DNA of 64,000 nucleotides. It comes from Hyphomicrobiales bacterium (lineage in GTDB: Bacteria > Pseudomonadota > Alphaproteobacteria > Rhizobiales > Beijerinckiaceae). Under the pieces are notes generated by a model, which did no database searches, had not been told where the DNA came from, and worked only from the letters and a program-made list of their open reading frames with translations. Positions 17,689 to 26,858 of this stretch are shown here, one piece after another; the first letter of the stretch is position 1; every line of letters starts with the position of its first letter. The stretch is taken from positions 62,001 to 126,000 of the forward strand of contig JAFLCX010000003.1 in the NCBI GenBank assembly GCA_017302635.1, in the 5' to 3' direction. The translations under genes were made by a program, and so were the position numbers.

Positions 17689-18818
17689 ACATCGCGCTCA
17701 AGGATATCCGCCACGGCCTCTTTCGCTTCGTGCTGACCTGTTTCGGCCTGGGCCTGCTCATGACAGTCGTGCTCGCCATGATCGGCATTTACAATGGACT
17801 GGTCGCTGATGCGCTTGCCATCGTGAAACTGCCCAAGGCTGATCTCTGGGTCGTGGAGGCACGGACCAAGGGTCCATTTGCGGAAGCCTCGAAAATTCCG
17901 GCATCGACCCGGGATGCCGTGCTGCGGATGCCCGGAGTCTCCGAAGCGGGCGCCATCACGTTCCAGACAATCGAGACAGCGCATGCCGGACGCAGTTTGC
18001 GTCTCTACGTGATCGGTTTCGAGCGCGGGCGTCCAGGGGGACCCGACCGAATTGTGGCAGGCCGCACGATTGGCGCCAGCCATTTCGAACTGGTGGCGGA
18101 TCGGAAATCCGGATTGCAGGTGGGTGACGTCGTTCGTCTTGGGCGCAATCGGTTCTCGGTGGTCGGTCTTGTCGAGGATGCCATGAACTCGGGCGGCGAC
18201 CCTGCCGCCTTCGTGACGCTCGCCGATGCGCTGGAATTGCAGACAACGCTGGATCCGGCGGCGGCGCGCATTCAGGCCGCGCGCGGTTCAGAACCCGCCT
18301 ACAAGCCCACGGTCGCTGCCATCATAGCCCGGGTGGCACCGGGCGCCGATATCGGTCTTCTGACCGCAACGGTGCGTCAGTGGAAGCACCTTGGCGCGCT
18401 GACACAGGCCGAACAGGAATCTCTCTTGCTGGTTTCGGTCGTGGATCGGGCGCGTCGGCAGATCGGGCTTTTCCTCGGCATCCTGCTCACAGTCAGTGCC
18501 GTCGTGATCGCGCTCATCATCTACACGATGACGATGGAGAAGCTGAAACAGATCGCCACGCTGAAGCTGATCGGCGCACCGGACCGCACCATTATCGGCC
18601 TGATTGTGCAGCAGGCGCTCATTCTCGGAGCCTCAGGCTGGGGGATCGGGCTTGTACTCATCCTTCTGGTCAAGGATGCCTTTCCACGCCGCGTCGTCCT
18701 CGAACCGTTCAACGTGATGGTGCTGGCCGGCATCATCGCCGCCGTCTGTCTGCTCGCCTCCGGGCTCGGCGTGCGGGCTGCGTTGAAGGTGGACCCGGCC
18801 ACCGCGCTGGGGAGCTGA
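17685..18818 (+). CDS. ABC exporter permease (FtsX/MacB/DevC-type)
   Basis: This 377-residue permease has one N-terminal membrane segment (about 15-38), a large periplasmic domain of roughly 200 residues, and three C-terminal membrane segments. That is the four-segment layout of MacB, FtsX and DevC proteins. The start overlaps the adaptor stop (ATGA). The ATPase is a separate gene next door, which fits DevC better than MacB. Confidence 0.85.
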   Translation: MNIALKDIRHGLFRFVLTCFGLGLLMTVVLAMIGIYNGLVADALAIVKLPKADLWVVEARTKGPFAEASKIPASTRDAVLRMPGVSEAGAITFQTIETAHAGRSLRLYVIGFERGRPGGPDRIVAGRTIGASHFELVADRKSGLQVGDVVRLGRNRFSVVGLVEDAMNSGGDPAAFVTLADALELQTTLDPAAARIQAARGSEPAYKPTVAAIIARVAPGADIGLLTATVRQWKHLGALTQAEQESLLLVSVVDRARRQIGLFLGILLTVSAVVIALIIYTMTMEKLKQIATLKLIGAPDRTIIGLIVQQALILGASGWGIGLVLILLVKDAFPRRVVLEPFNVMVLAGIIAAVCLLASGLGVRAALKVDPATALGS

Positions 18819-18819
18819 C

Positions 18820-19512
18820 ATGCCGCTCGGCGACATCCTTGTCGATGTGCAATCCATTGCCAAACACTTTGGCGAGGGAGAAACGCGCGTCGACGCGCTG
18901 CGCTCTGTCGATCTTCAGGTCCGCGCCGGCGAGGTGGTCGCGCTTCTCGGTCCGTCCGGATCAGGCAAGACAACGCTGCTCAACATCATCGGCTGCATCC
19001 TCGAGCCGTCGGCGGGAAAGGTGGCGCTGGATGGCGAACTGGTGTTCGACAAGGGCTGGCTGCGCACGGATTTGCGACGGCTGCGCCTCGACAAGATCGG
19101 CTTCATCTTCCAGTCTCACAATCTCCTGCCATTCCTGACTGCCGAGGAGAATGTGGCTGTCGTTCTGGACCTCGCGGGCTGGCAACCCGAGGACAATGCA
19201 AACCGGGTGCATGAACTGCTCGATTATCTGGAAGTCGGTCATCGCGCGAAAGTGAAGCCTGCGCTGCTTTCGGGCGGCGAAGCCCAGCGGGTGGCGATTG
19301 CCCGCGCACTCGCCAATCGACCTCGGATCATCCTCGCCGATGAGCCAACAGCCGCACTTGACAGCGTTCGCGCGCAATTGGTCATGGACCTGCTCAGGAA
19401 GCTCGCCGTCGAGCAGGAGGCCTGCATCATCACCGTCACCCACGACGAGAAGATCTTTGATCGCTTTGACCGCCTGGTGAACCTGCGTGATGGCCGGCTT
19501 GTGAACGGTTAG
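18820..19512 (+). CDS. ABC exporter ATPase (DevA/LolD/MacB-type)
   Basis: This 230-residue ATPase has Walker A GPSGSGKT at 44-51, signature LSGGEAQR at 150-157 and Walker B ILADEP at 171-176. GEAQR in the signature is typical of the LolD/MacB/DevA group. It begins one base after the permease stop and completes the exporter. It converges with the LuxR-type gene 23 bases away. Confidence 0.9.
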   Translation: MPLGDILVDVQSIAKHFGEGETRVDALRSVDLQVRAGEVVALLGPSGSGKTTLLNIIGCILEPSAGKVALDGELVFDKGWLRTDLRRLRLDKIGFIFQSHNLLPFLTAEENVAVVLDLAGWQPEDNANRVHELLDYLEVGHRAKVKPALLSGGEAQRVAIARALANRPRIILADEPTAALDSVRAQLVMDLLRKLAVEQEACIITVTHDEKIFDRFDRLVNLRDGRLVNG

Positions 19513-19535
19513 GCGGAAATGGCCAGACACATGGC

Positions 19536-20411
19536 CTATGCCTGCGCGAACAGCTCGCGACGGCTGCGCGCCTTCATCGCGCGCAGGATGGCGGCGACAT
19601 GCAGGCGCACGGTGCCCGGCGCGATATGCAGCTTCAAGGCAATCGCCTTGTTGGACAAGCCTTCCGAGAGAAGCCCCAGAACCTCGCGCTGCCGGCCTGT
19701 GAGCGCCGCAGCACCCAGCGCCTGAACGCGACGCTTCTGCGTGATGCCTCTCGCCGATTGCGCCTCCGGCATCGGTTCGCGATCGGACACCATACGCAAA
19801 GCCTCAAGGCACCCCCTGAGGGATTCACGGATCGCCGGGCCGACCGGCCCCTGATCGCCGAGCGTTTCGAGCAGGCTTTCCAGCTCCGCGATGGGCGGTT
19901 CGAGGCGCTGGGTCACGGCCTTGATGACGGCCGTGGTCTGGCGATGTGCACGCTCGGTTTCCTCCTTTGTGATGCGAAGCGCGGCTTCGGCCTCGACCTC
20001 ACGCGTAACATCGATGACGATTCCGTCCCAGATCACCGTGCCGTCGGCGAGGCGCTCGGGTCGCGCGATGCCGCGGGCCCAATGCACCTCACCATTCTGC
20101 CCCACGACCCGCACCCGGTGATCGAGCAGGCTCAGCATCGCCGCGGAGATGTCGAGATCGGCGGCGAAGCGGGCGCGATCCTCCGGGTGAATCCAGTCGA
20201 AACGAAGAGTCCCCTCGCCCAGCAATCGCGTGTTGTCGATTCCGAAATGCCGGAACAAGCCGCTGGAAAGAAAAGCGAAATAGTAGCTACCATCCGGTCG
20301 TCGCACGCGCCGGTAGACGTTTCCGGGAACGTTCTCGATCAAGGCCTCAAGGCGCGGTGGGGCGGTTTGGCGCTGTTCGTCCACGAAAAACTCCGCAAGC
20401 AATAATGGCAT
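19536..20411 (-). CDS. PAS-LuxR transcriptional regulator
   Basis: This 291-residue protein has a PAS fold in its N-terminal half (around FRHFGIDNTRLLGEG and FDWIHPEDR, with the C-terminal PAC part WDGIVIDVTREVEAE), a helical linker, and a LuxR/FixJ DNA-binding domain at the C-terminus (LTGRQREVLGLLSEGLSNK and onwards). I chose the ATG at 20411; an upstream TTG would add 23 residues with no family likeness. It is divergent from the BKACE-TRAP-E1 operon and probably controls it. The PAS ligand is unknown. Confidence 0.8.
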   Translation of the reverse strand: MPLLLAEFFVDEQRQTAPPRLEALIENVPGNVYRRVRRPDGSYYFAFLSSGLFRHFGIDNTRLLGEGTLRFDWIHPEDRARFAADLDISAAMLSLLDHRVRVVGQNGEVHWARGIARPERLADGTVIWDGIVIDVTREVEAEAALRITKEETERAHRQTTAVIKAVTQRLEPPIAELESLLETLGDQGPVGPAIRESLRGCLEALRMVSDREPMPEAQSARGITQKRRVQALGAAALTGRQREVLGLLSEGLSNKAIALKLHIAPGTVRLHVAAILRAMKARSRRELFAQA

Positions 20412-20417
20412 ATGCCA
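20406..20417. promoter_or_regulatory. Perfect 12-bp palindrome at the LuxR-type gene start
   Basis: TGGCATATGCCA is a perfect palindrome that contains the ATG of the PAS-LuxR gene. Its place in the divergent region suggests a possible autoregulatory operator, but a chance palindrome is not excluded. Confidence 0.3.
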
Positions 20418-20510
20418 ATTGACGTGATGGTCTATGCTATCAATTCTGCCAACAACGACAAGGCGCAAGAATGACGGCAAGTCATCGTCGCGCTTTCCGG
20501 GGAGGCTCGG

Positions 20511-21425
20511 GTGCAGAAACTGATTATCGAGGCACGCGTGAACGAGTTCATGCGCCGCGAAGAGGGCAATCCGAATGTGCCCTATTCACCGGCGGAAATC
20601 GCCGCGGATGCGCGGGCCTGCCGCGAGGCCGGCGCGGCCATCCTGCATTTTCACGCCCGCAAGCCAGATGGCTCGCCGGAACATTCAACCGAAAGCTATG
20701 CCGAAACCGTGCGGCTGGTCCGCGAGACAAGCGACATCCTCGTTCATCCGACCCTAGGATACGCAACGCTCGATGATACGGCGGAAAGGCGGCTCCAACA
20801 CATCCTCGCCATGGCGAAAACGCCGGCTACGAGCCCTCATTTCGCCCCGATGGATATGGGCTCGGTGAATGTCGACCGTTACAACGAGCAGGCGCGCCGC
20901 TTCGAGACCACCCAGCTGATCTACAAGAACTCCACCGAGACCCTGTTCTATTTCGGCGAGGAGATCGCCCGGGCAAAGCTCAAGCCCTATCTCGTCTCGT
21001 GGAACATCGGCTTCACGCGATACATCGAGGCTTTCCTCGAGATGAGGCGGCTCGCGGAACCGGCCTTCATCTGCTTCTGCCTCACCGATAATACCTGGCT
21101 CGGTGGGCATCCCGGCACTTTGAAAGGCCTTCAGGCCCATCTCGACTTCCTGCCGAACAATCACGCCTGCGAATGGACGGTGGTGAATTTCGGCGGAAAC
21201 CTCTTCTCGCTCGCTGGCGCCATCATCGCGCTGGGCGGCCATATATCGATCGGCCTCGGGGACTACACGTACCGAGAACTCGGATTTCCCACCAATGCAG
21301 AACTGGTAGCCCGCATCGCGGAGATGGCGCGCGAGTTGGGGCGCGAGGTCGCGACCCCAGCGGAAGCCGCCGCCATTCTCGGCATTGATCTCGCCCATTT
21401 TGAACAGCAGCACAGAGCCGCGTGA
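20511..21425 (+). CDS. BKACE family beta-keto acid cleavage enzyme (DUF849)
   Basis: This 304-residue TIM-barrel protein belongs to the beta-keto acid cleavage family, which joins acetyl-CoA with a beta-keto acid to give acetoacetate and a new CoA ester. The zinc ligands expected near the N-terminus are visible as HFH at 46-48. I chose GTG at 20511 because GGAGG lies 5 bases upstream. The gene heads an operon with a TRAP transporter, RidA, an E1-type dehydrogenase and an aldolase, so its substrate is probably derived from the acid imported by that transporter. Family members differ widely in substrate, so none is named. Confidence 0.85.
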   Translation: MQKLIIEARVNEFMRREEGNPNVPYSPAEIAADARACREAGAAILHFHARKPDGSPEHSTESYAETVRLVRETSDILVHPTLGYATLDDTAERRLQHILAMAKTPATSPHFAPMDMGSVNVDRYNEQARRFETTQLIYKNSTETLFYFGEEIARAKLKPYLVSWNIGFTRYIEAFLEMRRLAEPAFICFCLTDNTWLGGHPGTLKGLQAHLDFLPNNHACEWTVVNFGGNLFSLAGAIIALGGHISIGLGDYTYRELGFPTNAELVARIAEMARELGREVATPAEAAAILGIDLAHFEQQHRAA

Positions 21426-21451
21426 CCGGCCTCAACAGGAAGGAACACACC

Positions 21452-22477
21452 ATGAGCACTCGCCGGACTATCCTGAAAGGGGCCGCTGCCGCAGCCATTG
21501 GCACCCTCTCCGCACCCTTCATCCTGCGCTCGGCTTCGGCGCAGGCCGTTTCCCTGAAGATGCAGGGCTTCCTTGCTGCGGCGTCGCCGACGCACCGCGC
21601 CTTCGAGAAATGGGCGAATGACCTGAAGGCCAAGTCCAATGGCCGCCTGAACATCCAGGTTCTGCCCGTGGGCGGCGCGGTGGCGCCGGGCGAGACCATC
21701 AAGGCGATCAGCGCCGGCATTCTCGACGGACACTATTCCTCGTCATCCTTTTTTGCGGCGATAGACCCTGCCTTCGCGCTTTTCGGCGATACCGGCGCAT
21801 CCTACGATACCGTTCAGCAGCGCGACCGGTGGTGGCGTGAGGGCGGCGGCGAGGATATCGGCCGCGAACTCTATGCCGCGCAGGGCCTCTCCTACGTCGC
21901 GAACGTGTTCTGGCCTTCCGAGCATATTCCTTCAAAGAAGGCTTTGCGTGGCGTCGATGATCTCAAGGGTCTGAAAATCCGCGTGCCGCCCGGCTTCGTT
22001 GCGCAGTATTTCGGAAAAGCCGGTGCAGTTGTCATCAACCTGCCGGGTGGCGAGGTGTTCAACTCGCTCCAGACGGGCGTGATCGATGCTGCGGACTGGG
22101 CAAGTCCGGGCCAGAACTATGAGGTCGGGCTCTACAAGACGGCCAAGTTCTCGGTCGATGCCGCGCATTCGATGCCTGCGACAGAAATCGCCTTCAACAA
22201 GGCAAAATGGGATGGCATGCCCGCAGACCTTCGCGACCTCATCACCGCCGAGACCCGCGCCATGAGTGAGGCACTCAAAGCTCAGATCAAGGCCGATGAC
22301 GACGCCGCCCTCTCCAAGATGAAGGGCGAAGGCGTGGAAATCATCGCGTGGTCCAAGGACGAAATCGCCAAACTCCGCGCTTTCACCGGCCAGGTGCAGG
22401 ACGAACTCGCAGCGCGTGGGCCGCTTGCGAAGAAGATTGTCGACAGCCACCGCGCTTTCCAGAAGAAAATCGCGTGA
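21452..22477 (+). CDS. dctP: TRAP transporter substrate-binding protein (DctP)
   Basis: This 341-residue periplasmic binding protein of the DctP family carries a twin-arginine leader (STRRTILKGAAAA to SASAQA). The middle contains the family pattern ending FNSLQTGVIDAADWASPGQNY, close to the group that binds 2-oxo acids and related carboxylates. ATG at 21452 has AGGAAGG about 8 bases upstream. It works with the DctQ and DctM genes that follow. An interrupted hairpin lies between it and dctQ. Confidence 0.88.
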   Translation: MSTRRTILKGAAAAAIGTLSAPFILRSASAQAVSLKMQGFLAAASPTHRAFEKWANDLKAKSNGRLNIQVLPVGGAVAPGETIKAISAGILDGHYSSSSFFAAIDPAFALFGDTGASYDTVQQRDRWWREGGGEDIGRELYAAQGLSYVANVFWPSEHIPSKKALRGVDDLKGLKIRVPPGFVAQYFGKAGAVVINLPGGEVFNSLQTGVIDAADWASPGQNYEVGLYKTAKFSVDAAHSMPATEIAFNKAKWDGMPADLRDLITAETRAMSEALKAQIKADDDAALSKMKGEGVEIIAWSKDEIAKLRAFTGQVQDELAARGPLAKKIVDSHRAFQKKIA

Positions 22478-22490
22478 GCCTTGGCCCCGA

Positions 22491-22520
22491 ATGGGCGGTC
22501 GCGATTCCAGTCGCTGCCGC
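22491..22520 (+). other. Intercistronic hairpin between dctP and dctQ
   Basis: GGGCGG pairs with CCGCCC, and an inner GCGA pairs with TCGC, separated by a 2x2 mismatch and closed by a 6-base loop. It sits in the gap after the binding-protein gene, as at other transporter operons in this window. Confidence 0.4.
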
Positions 22521-22539
22521 CCCGACCTCTCGATAAGCG

Positions 22540-23094
22540 ATGGACGCATTCGACAACCTGCTCGCCGGAAATGCCACGGCCGAGACGCCGCCCACGCGCA
22601 TGGATCGCTGGGCGGGTCGGATCGGCGGAGCGCTGGCCTGGCTCTTCGGGCTCGCAATTCTCATCTCGGTCTACGAGGTGGTGATGCGCTATGGCTTCTC
22701 CGCGCCTTCGAGTTGGGCTCATGCCACAACCACCACCCTGTGCCAGATCGGATTTGCCTTTGGCGGCGCCTGGTGCATGGCAAAGCGCGAGCACATCCGC
22801 ATATCCTTTGTCACGGATGCGCTCAGCCCCCGCCGACGCTGGTGGGCCGAACTCCTCGCGCAGACGGTGGGGCTCTTCTATCTCGGTGGCCTGCTTTATG
22901 CCGTGGGGCTCGATGCCAAGGCCTCGCTCTGGAAGTTCGATTACGCCGGTGCCTGGGCTCCCGAGCTGACGCCCGGCCCGCCCAACTGGCCTTTGCCTTC
23001 CATCGGCAAGGCAGCACTGTTCCTCGGCACACTTCTCTTCCTGCTCGTGCTGCTGATGCACTGCATCGATCACCTGCGCCGGAAGCGAGGTTGA
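22540..23094 (+). CDS. dctQ: TRAP transporter small membrane subunit (DctQ)
   Basis: This 184-residue protein has about four hydrophobic segments, the first around 28-50 (ALAWLFGLAILISVYEVVMR). The VMRYGF and FAFGGAWCMAKREHI patterns are typical of DctQ. It pairs with the adjacent DctM; one base separates the genes. Confidence 0.87.
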   Translation: MDAFDNLLAGNATAETPPTRMDRWAGRIGGALAWLFGLAILISVYEVVMRYGFSAPSSWAHATTTTLCQIGFAFGGAWCMAKREHIRISFVTDALSPRRRWWAELLAQTVGLFYLGGLLYAVGLDAKASLWKFDYAGAWAPELTPGPPNWPLPSIGKAALFLGTLLFLLVLLMHCIDHLRRKRG

Positions 23095-23095
23095 G

Positions 23096-24418
23096 ATGCT
23101 GCTTGGGGTCGATATCGCCGTCTGGTCGCTGCTCATCCTCTTTGTGATGGTGGGGTTGCTGGTGGTCGGCGTTCCGCTTGCCTTCACCACAGGCTCGATC
23201 GCGGTAGCCTTGTGCCTTCTGCTCTATGGGCCGCAGAGCCTGTTCCTGCTGGGGAGCCGCACGTTCTCATTTCTCGACAGCTACGCGCTGGTGGCGGTGC
23301 CGTTCTTCATCTTCATGGCGTCGATTCTCGAGCGATCCGGGCTCGCGCGCGAACTCTACGATTCCATCCGAATCTGGACCGGGCGCGCCGTGGGTGGCGC
23401 GGCGACAGTGACAACCCTGTTCGCGATCATCATCGGCGCAATCGTCGGTGTGGCGGGCGGCGAGATGGTTCTGCTCGGCCTTGTGGCCCTGCCGCAATTG
23501 CTGCGCCTCGGTTATGATCGCAAGCTCTCGATCGGCCTTGTCTGCGCCACAGGCGCACTGGGAAGCATGATTCCCCCTGCCCTGACGCTTGTGTTTTTCG
23601 GACTGACGGCGGGCGCAGACATTGGCGATCTTTTCACCGCTTCTTTCGTGCCCGGTCTGATGATGGCGGCGATCTTCCTCGCCTATGTGCAACTCCGTTT
23701 GCGGCTGAACCCGGCGCTCGGACCGGCGGAGGAAGTTGGGCCGACGCTGACGCTTGGCGAGAAATTTCGTCAGTCTTATCGCGTGCTGCTGCCACTCGTC
23801 GTGCTGTTCTCCACTCTGGGCTCGATCTATCTCGGCATTGCGTCGGTCACGGAATCCGCTGCCGTCGGTGCGTTCTGCACCGTGCTCGCCGTCGCTTCGC
23901 GGGGAGAGCTGACGATAAAAATTCTGCGCGACGCCATACACCAGACACTCGCCGCCTGCGGCATGGTGCTCTGGCTTGTAATTGGCACGAATGCGCTGGT
24001 GGGTGTCTATGCCCTGATGGGTGGCATTGATTTCGCGAAAGCCATGCTGACCGGCCTGCCCATCCCACCCTTCGCGGTGCTGATCCTGATGGTGCTGGTC
24101 TGGGTGTTTCTGGGTTTTTTCATCGATTGGATCGCCATCCTCCTGCTCACGATCCCGATCTTCATGCCGGCGATCAAGAGCTTCGGATACGACCCGATCT
24201 GGGTGGGGGTTCTCTTCAACATGGCGGTGCAGATTGGCTATCTCACCCCGCCTTTTGCGCCAGCCTGCTTCTTCATCAAAGGTGTTTGCCCGCCCGAAAT
24301 CCGCATGGAGGAAATCTTCTCGGCCATGTGGCCTTTCGTCGGGCTCCAGATCGTCGCGCTCGTGCTGGTGATGCTCTTCCCCGCGATCGCGCTCTGGCTG
24401 CCGAGCATCCTCAACTGA
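23096..24418 (+). CDS. dctM: TRAP transporter large membrane subunit (DctM)
   Basis: This 440-residue protein with many membrane segments is the channel subunit of the sodium-driven TRAP system. FIFMASILERSGLARELYD near 60-80, the GAIVGVAGGEMVLLGLVALP stretch and GSMIPPALTLVFFG are conserved DctM features. The length is standard. The full dctPQM set and the BKACE and E1 genes form one operon. Confidence 0.9.
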   Translation: MLLGVDIAVWSLLILFVMVGLLVVGVPLAFTTGSIAVALCLLLYGPQSLFLLGSRTFSFLDSYALVAVPFFIFMASILERSGLARELYDSIRIWTGRAVGGAATVTTLFAIIIGAIVGVAGGEMVLLGLVALPQLLRLGYDRKLSIGLVCATGALGSMIPPALTLVFFGLTAGADIGDLFTASFVPGLMMAAIFLAYVQLRLRLNPALGPAEEVGPTLTLGEKFRQSYRVLLPLVVLFSTLGSIYLGIASVTESAAVGAFCTVLAVASRGELTIKILRDAIHQTLAACGMVLWLVIGTNALVGVYALMGGIDFAKAMLTGLPIPPFAVLILMVLVWVFLGFFIDWIAILLLTIPIFMPAIKSFGYDPIWVGVLFNMAVQIGYLTPPFAPACFFIKGVCPPEIRMEEIFSAMWPFVGLQIVALVLVMLFPAIALWLPSILN

Positions 24419-24430
24419 AGGGAGAGGCCA

Positions 24431-24835
24431 ATGGTGACCCGCCGCATGATCATTCCCGCCGGCATGGAGAACATCGTCGAGCGCTACCATTACGCACCGG
24501 GCGTGCTGGTGGGCGACACGCTCTTCGTTTCGGGTCAGGTCGGCCGAGACGAGAGCCTGCGCGTGATTGAGGACAAGGAAGCGCAGTTCGAGCAGGTTTT
24601 CCGCAACATCGGCAAGGTGCTTGATGCAGCAGGCTTTTCGTTCGCAGACATCGTCGAACTCGAAAGCTGGTTCACCTCGTTTCCGGGCGATTTGCCGCTT
24701 TTCATGAGCGTGAAGGATCGCTGGATCAAGGGCCCGGTTTTCCCGACATGGACCGGTTTTCAGGTCTCGAACTTCTCGATGCCCGGGATCATCTGTGAGG
24801 TGAAGGTCACTGCCATCCGTGGAGACGCAGCGTGA
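24431..24835 (+). CDS. RidA/YjgF family protein
   Basis: This 134-residue protein of the RidA superfamily starts after a GGGAGAGG ribosome site. Family members hydrolyse reactive enamines and imines or act on other carbonyl-linked nitrogen compounds. VGDTLFVSGQVGRDES and the C-terminal FSMPGIICEVKVTAI match the fold. The stop overlaps the start of the E1-type gene (GTGA), so it is translationally coupled to a 2-oxoacid-type enzyme. That suggests it handles an amino or imino form of the same substrate. Confidence 0.82.
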   Translation: MVTRRMIIPAGMENIVERYHYAPGVLVGDTLFVSGQVGRDESLRVIEDKEAQFEQVFRNIGKVLDAAGFSFADIVELESWFTSFPGDLPLFMSVKDRWIKGPVFPTWTGFQVSNFSMPGIICEVKVTAIRGDAA

Positions 24836-26844
24836 ATCGTCGAGCAAACCCGCCCTCGACGATCGAAACGGTAGAGCTTGAGCACTTCCTGCTCGATTGC
24901 TGGCGCGTGCGCCGCTTCGACGAGCGCGTGATCGAGCTGTTCCATCAGGGCGTGGTGAAGGGAACAGCTCATTCGTGCGTCGGGCAGGAGGCGATCGCGG
25001 TTGGAGCGTGCGCGGCACTTGAACCACAGGATTTTGTCGTCTCCCACCATCGTGGCCATGGCCATTGCATTGCAAAGGGCGCGGATCTGACACGTATGAT
25101 GGCCGAATTGATGGGCCGTGAGACCGGGTATTGCCGCGGCCTCGGGGGCTCGATGCATATCGCGGCGCTCGACAGGGGCATTCTGGGTGCGAACGGCATC
25201 GTCGGCGCCGGAATGGGCCTCGGAACCGGCGCAGCGCTTTCGGCGGACATGAGGGGCACGGATCAGGTCTGCCTCGTCTTCTTCGGCGATGGGGCGGCGA
25301 ATGAGGGCATTTTCCACGAGGCGTTCAACCTGGCCGCTCTCTGGAAGCTGCCGGTGATCTTCTTCTGCGAGAATAACCAGTTCGGCCTTTCCACCGCCAT
25401 GAGCGAATCCACAGCGATCGACCGCCTGTCGAAACGCGCGGCCGCCTATGGCGCACCGGGCGAGACGATCGACGGAAATGATGTCGAGGCTGTCTATCAG
25501 GCCGTGCTTCGCGCCGCCGTACGCGCCCGCTCCGGCGCAGGACCAAGCTTCATCGAAGCTCTCACGTGGCGCTGGGGCGACCACTCGATGCGCGCGAACC
25601 TGCCGCGCTATCGTTCTGAAGCCGAAGAGGACGAAAAGCGTCGTGGCGACCCCATCCTCCGGCTCGAGCACCGGCTGCGCGAACGGCAGGTTTCCGAAAA
25701 TGCGCTCGCGGTCCTGAAGGCGCGCGCCGAAGCCGAGATCGAAGCCGCCATCGCTGTTGCGCGCGAGGCGCCCGAGCCGGTGATGAGCCTGCTGGAACAA
25801 GCGGTGATGGCACCATCGACACCCGCCGCCAAGCCCGAGCCCGGCGAGGCTTCGAGCCGCCGTGTGATTTCGATGGTGGAAGCCATCCGCGAGGCCATCG
25901 ATGGCGAGATGGCGCTCGACGACAGCGTTTTCGTCATGGGTGAGGATATCGGCAAGATCGGAGGCATTTTCGGCTGCACACGTGGCCTGATCGACAAATA
26001 CGGCCCCGAACGCCTGCGCGATACGCCGATTTCCGAGGGGATCATCGCCAATGCCGCCGTGGGCGCCGCCATCACAGGCATGCGTCCCATTGTTGAAATC
26101 CAGATTTTCGATTTCGTGACGCTGATGATGGATGCGATCGTCAATCAGGCCGCGAAATTCCGCACCATGCTGGGGGGTGAACCCAAGGTGCCGGTGGTGT
26201 TTCGTGGTCCGCAAGGCGGTGGAATCCGCCTCGCGGCGCAGCACTCACAATCGCTCGAAGCTTGGTTCTGCCATATCCCCGGTCTGGTCGTTCTCGCACC
26301 ATCCACGCCCTATGATGCGAAAGGATTGCTGGCCTCGGCCATCCGCAACGACAATCCCGTGGTCTTTCTCGAACACAAGCTGCTCTATGTGCAGGCCACC
26401 GGGCCCGTGCCGGAAGAGCGCTACCTCATTCCCATCGGCAAGGCGGATATCAAGCGGCAGGGCCGTGATGTGACCGTCGTAGCCACGATGGCGATGGTCG
26501 CGCCGGCGCTCGCCGCCGCGCGGCAGCTTTCGCGCGATGACGGCATCGAGATCGAGGTCATCGATCCTCGCAGCCTGCGCCCGCTCGATACGGAAACGAT
26601 CCTGGCTTCGGTGCGGAGAACCAATCGCTGTGTCATCGTGCACGAAGGCTGGCTACGCTTCGGCTTCGGCGCCGAACTCGCCGCGACCATTCAGGAAGAG
26701 GCCTTCGACTGGCTCGACGCGCCTGTAACCCGCATCGGCATGCGCGATGTGCCGATGCCGTATAACGACACGCTTGAACGCGCGGTCATCCCGCAGGCGA
26801 GCGATATCATCGCGGCGGTGAAGGCCGTGCTCTACCGGGCATGA
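24832..26844 (+). CDS. Fused alpha-beta E1 component, TPP-dependent dehydrogenase
   Basis: This 670-residue protein joins the alpha and beta chains of a 2-oxoacid or acetoin-type dehydrogenase E1. The alpha half (about 1-330) has the thiamine diphosphate motif, starting GDG at 152-154 and ending NN at 181-182. After a short linker, the beta half (about 345-670) contains MGEDIGKIGG, DTPISEG, QHSQSLEAWFCHIPG and EHKLLY, closest in style to acetoin and branched-chain E1 beta. I chose GTG at 24832, which overlaps the RidA stop. No E2 acyltransferase or E3 gene lies nearby, so it may use the cell's general E2/E3 or act as a decarboxylase alone. Confidence 0.87.
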   Translation: MNRRANPPSTIETVELEHFLLDCWRVRRFDERVIELFHQGVVKGTAHSCVGQEAIAVGACAALEPQDFVVSHHRGHGHCIAKGADLTRMMAELMGRETGYCRGLGGSMHIAALDRGILGANGIVGAGMGLGTGAALSADMRGTDQVCLVFFGDGAANEGIFHEAFNLAALWKLPVIFFCENNQFGLSTAMSESTAIDRLSKRAAAYGAPGETIDGNDVEAVYQAVLRAAVRARSGAGPSFIEALTWRWGDHSMRANLPRYRSEAEEDEKRRGDPILRLEHRLRERQVSENALAVLKARAEAEIEAAIAVAREAPEPVMSLLEQAVMAPSTPAAKPEPGEASSRRVISMVEAIREAIDGEMALDDSVFVMGEDIGKIGGIFGCTRGLIDKYGPERLRDTPISEGIIANAAVGAAITGMRPIVEIQIFDFVTLMMDAIVNQAAKFRTMLGGEPKVPVVFRGPQGGGIRLAAQHSQSLEAWFCHIPGLVVLAPSTPYDAKGLLASAIRNDNPVVFLEHKLLYVQATGPVPEERYLIPIGKADIKRQGRDVTVVATMAMVAPALAAARQLSRDDGIEIEVIDPRSLRPLDTETILASVRRTNRCVIVHEGWLRFGFGAELAATIQEEAFDWLDAPVTRIGMRDVPMPYNDTLERAVIPQASDIIAAVKAVLYRA

Positions 26845-26858
26845 CAGGGAGGGTCGCG

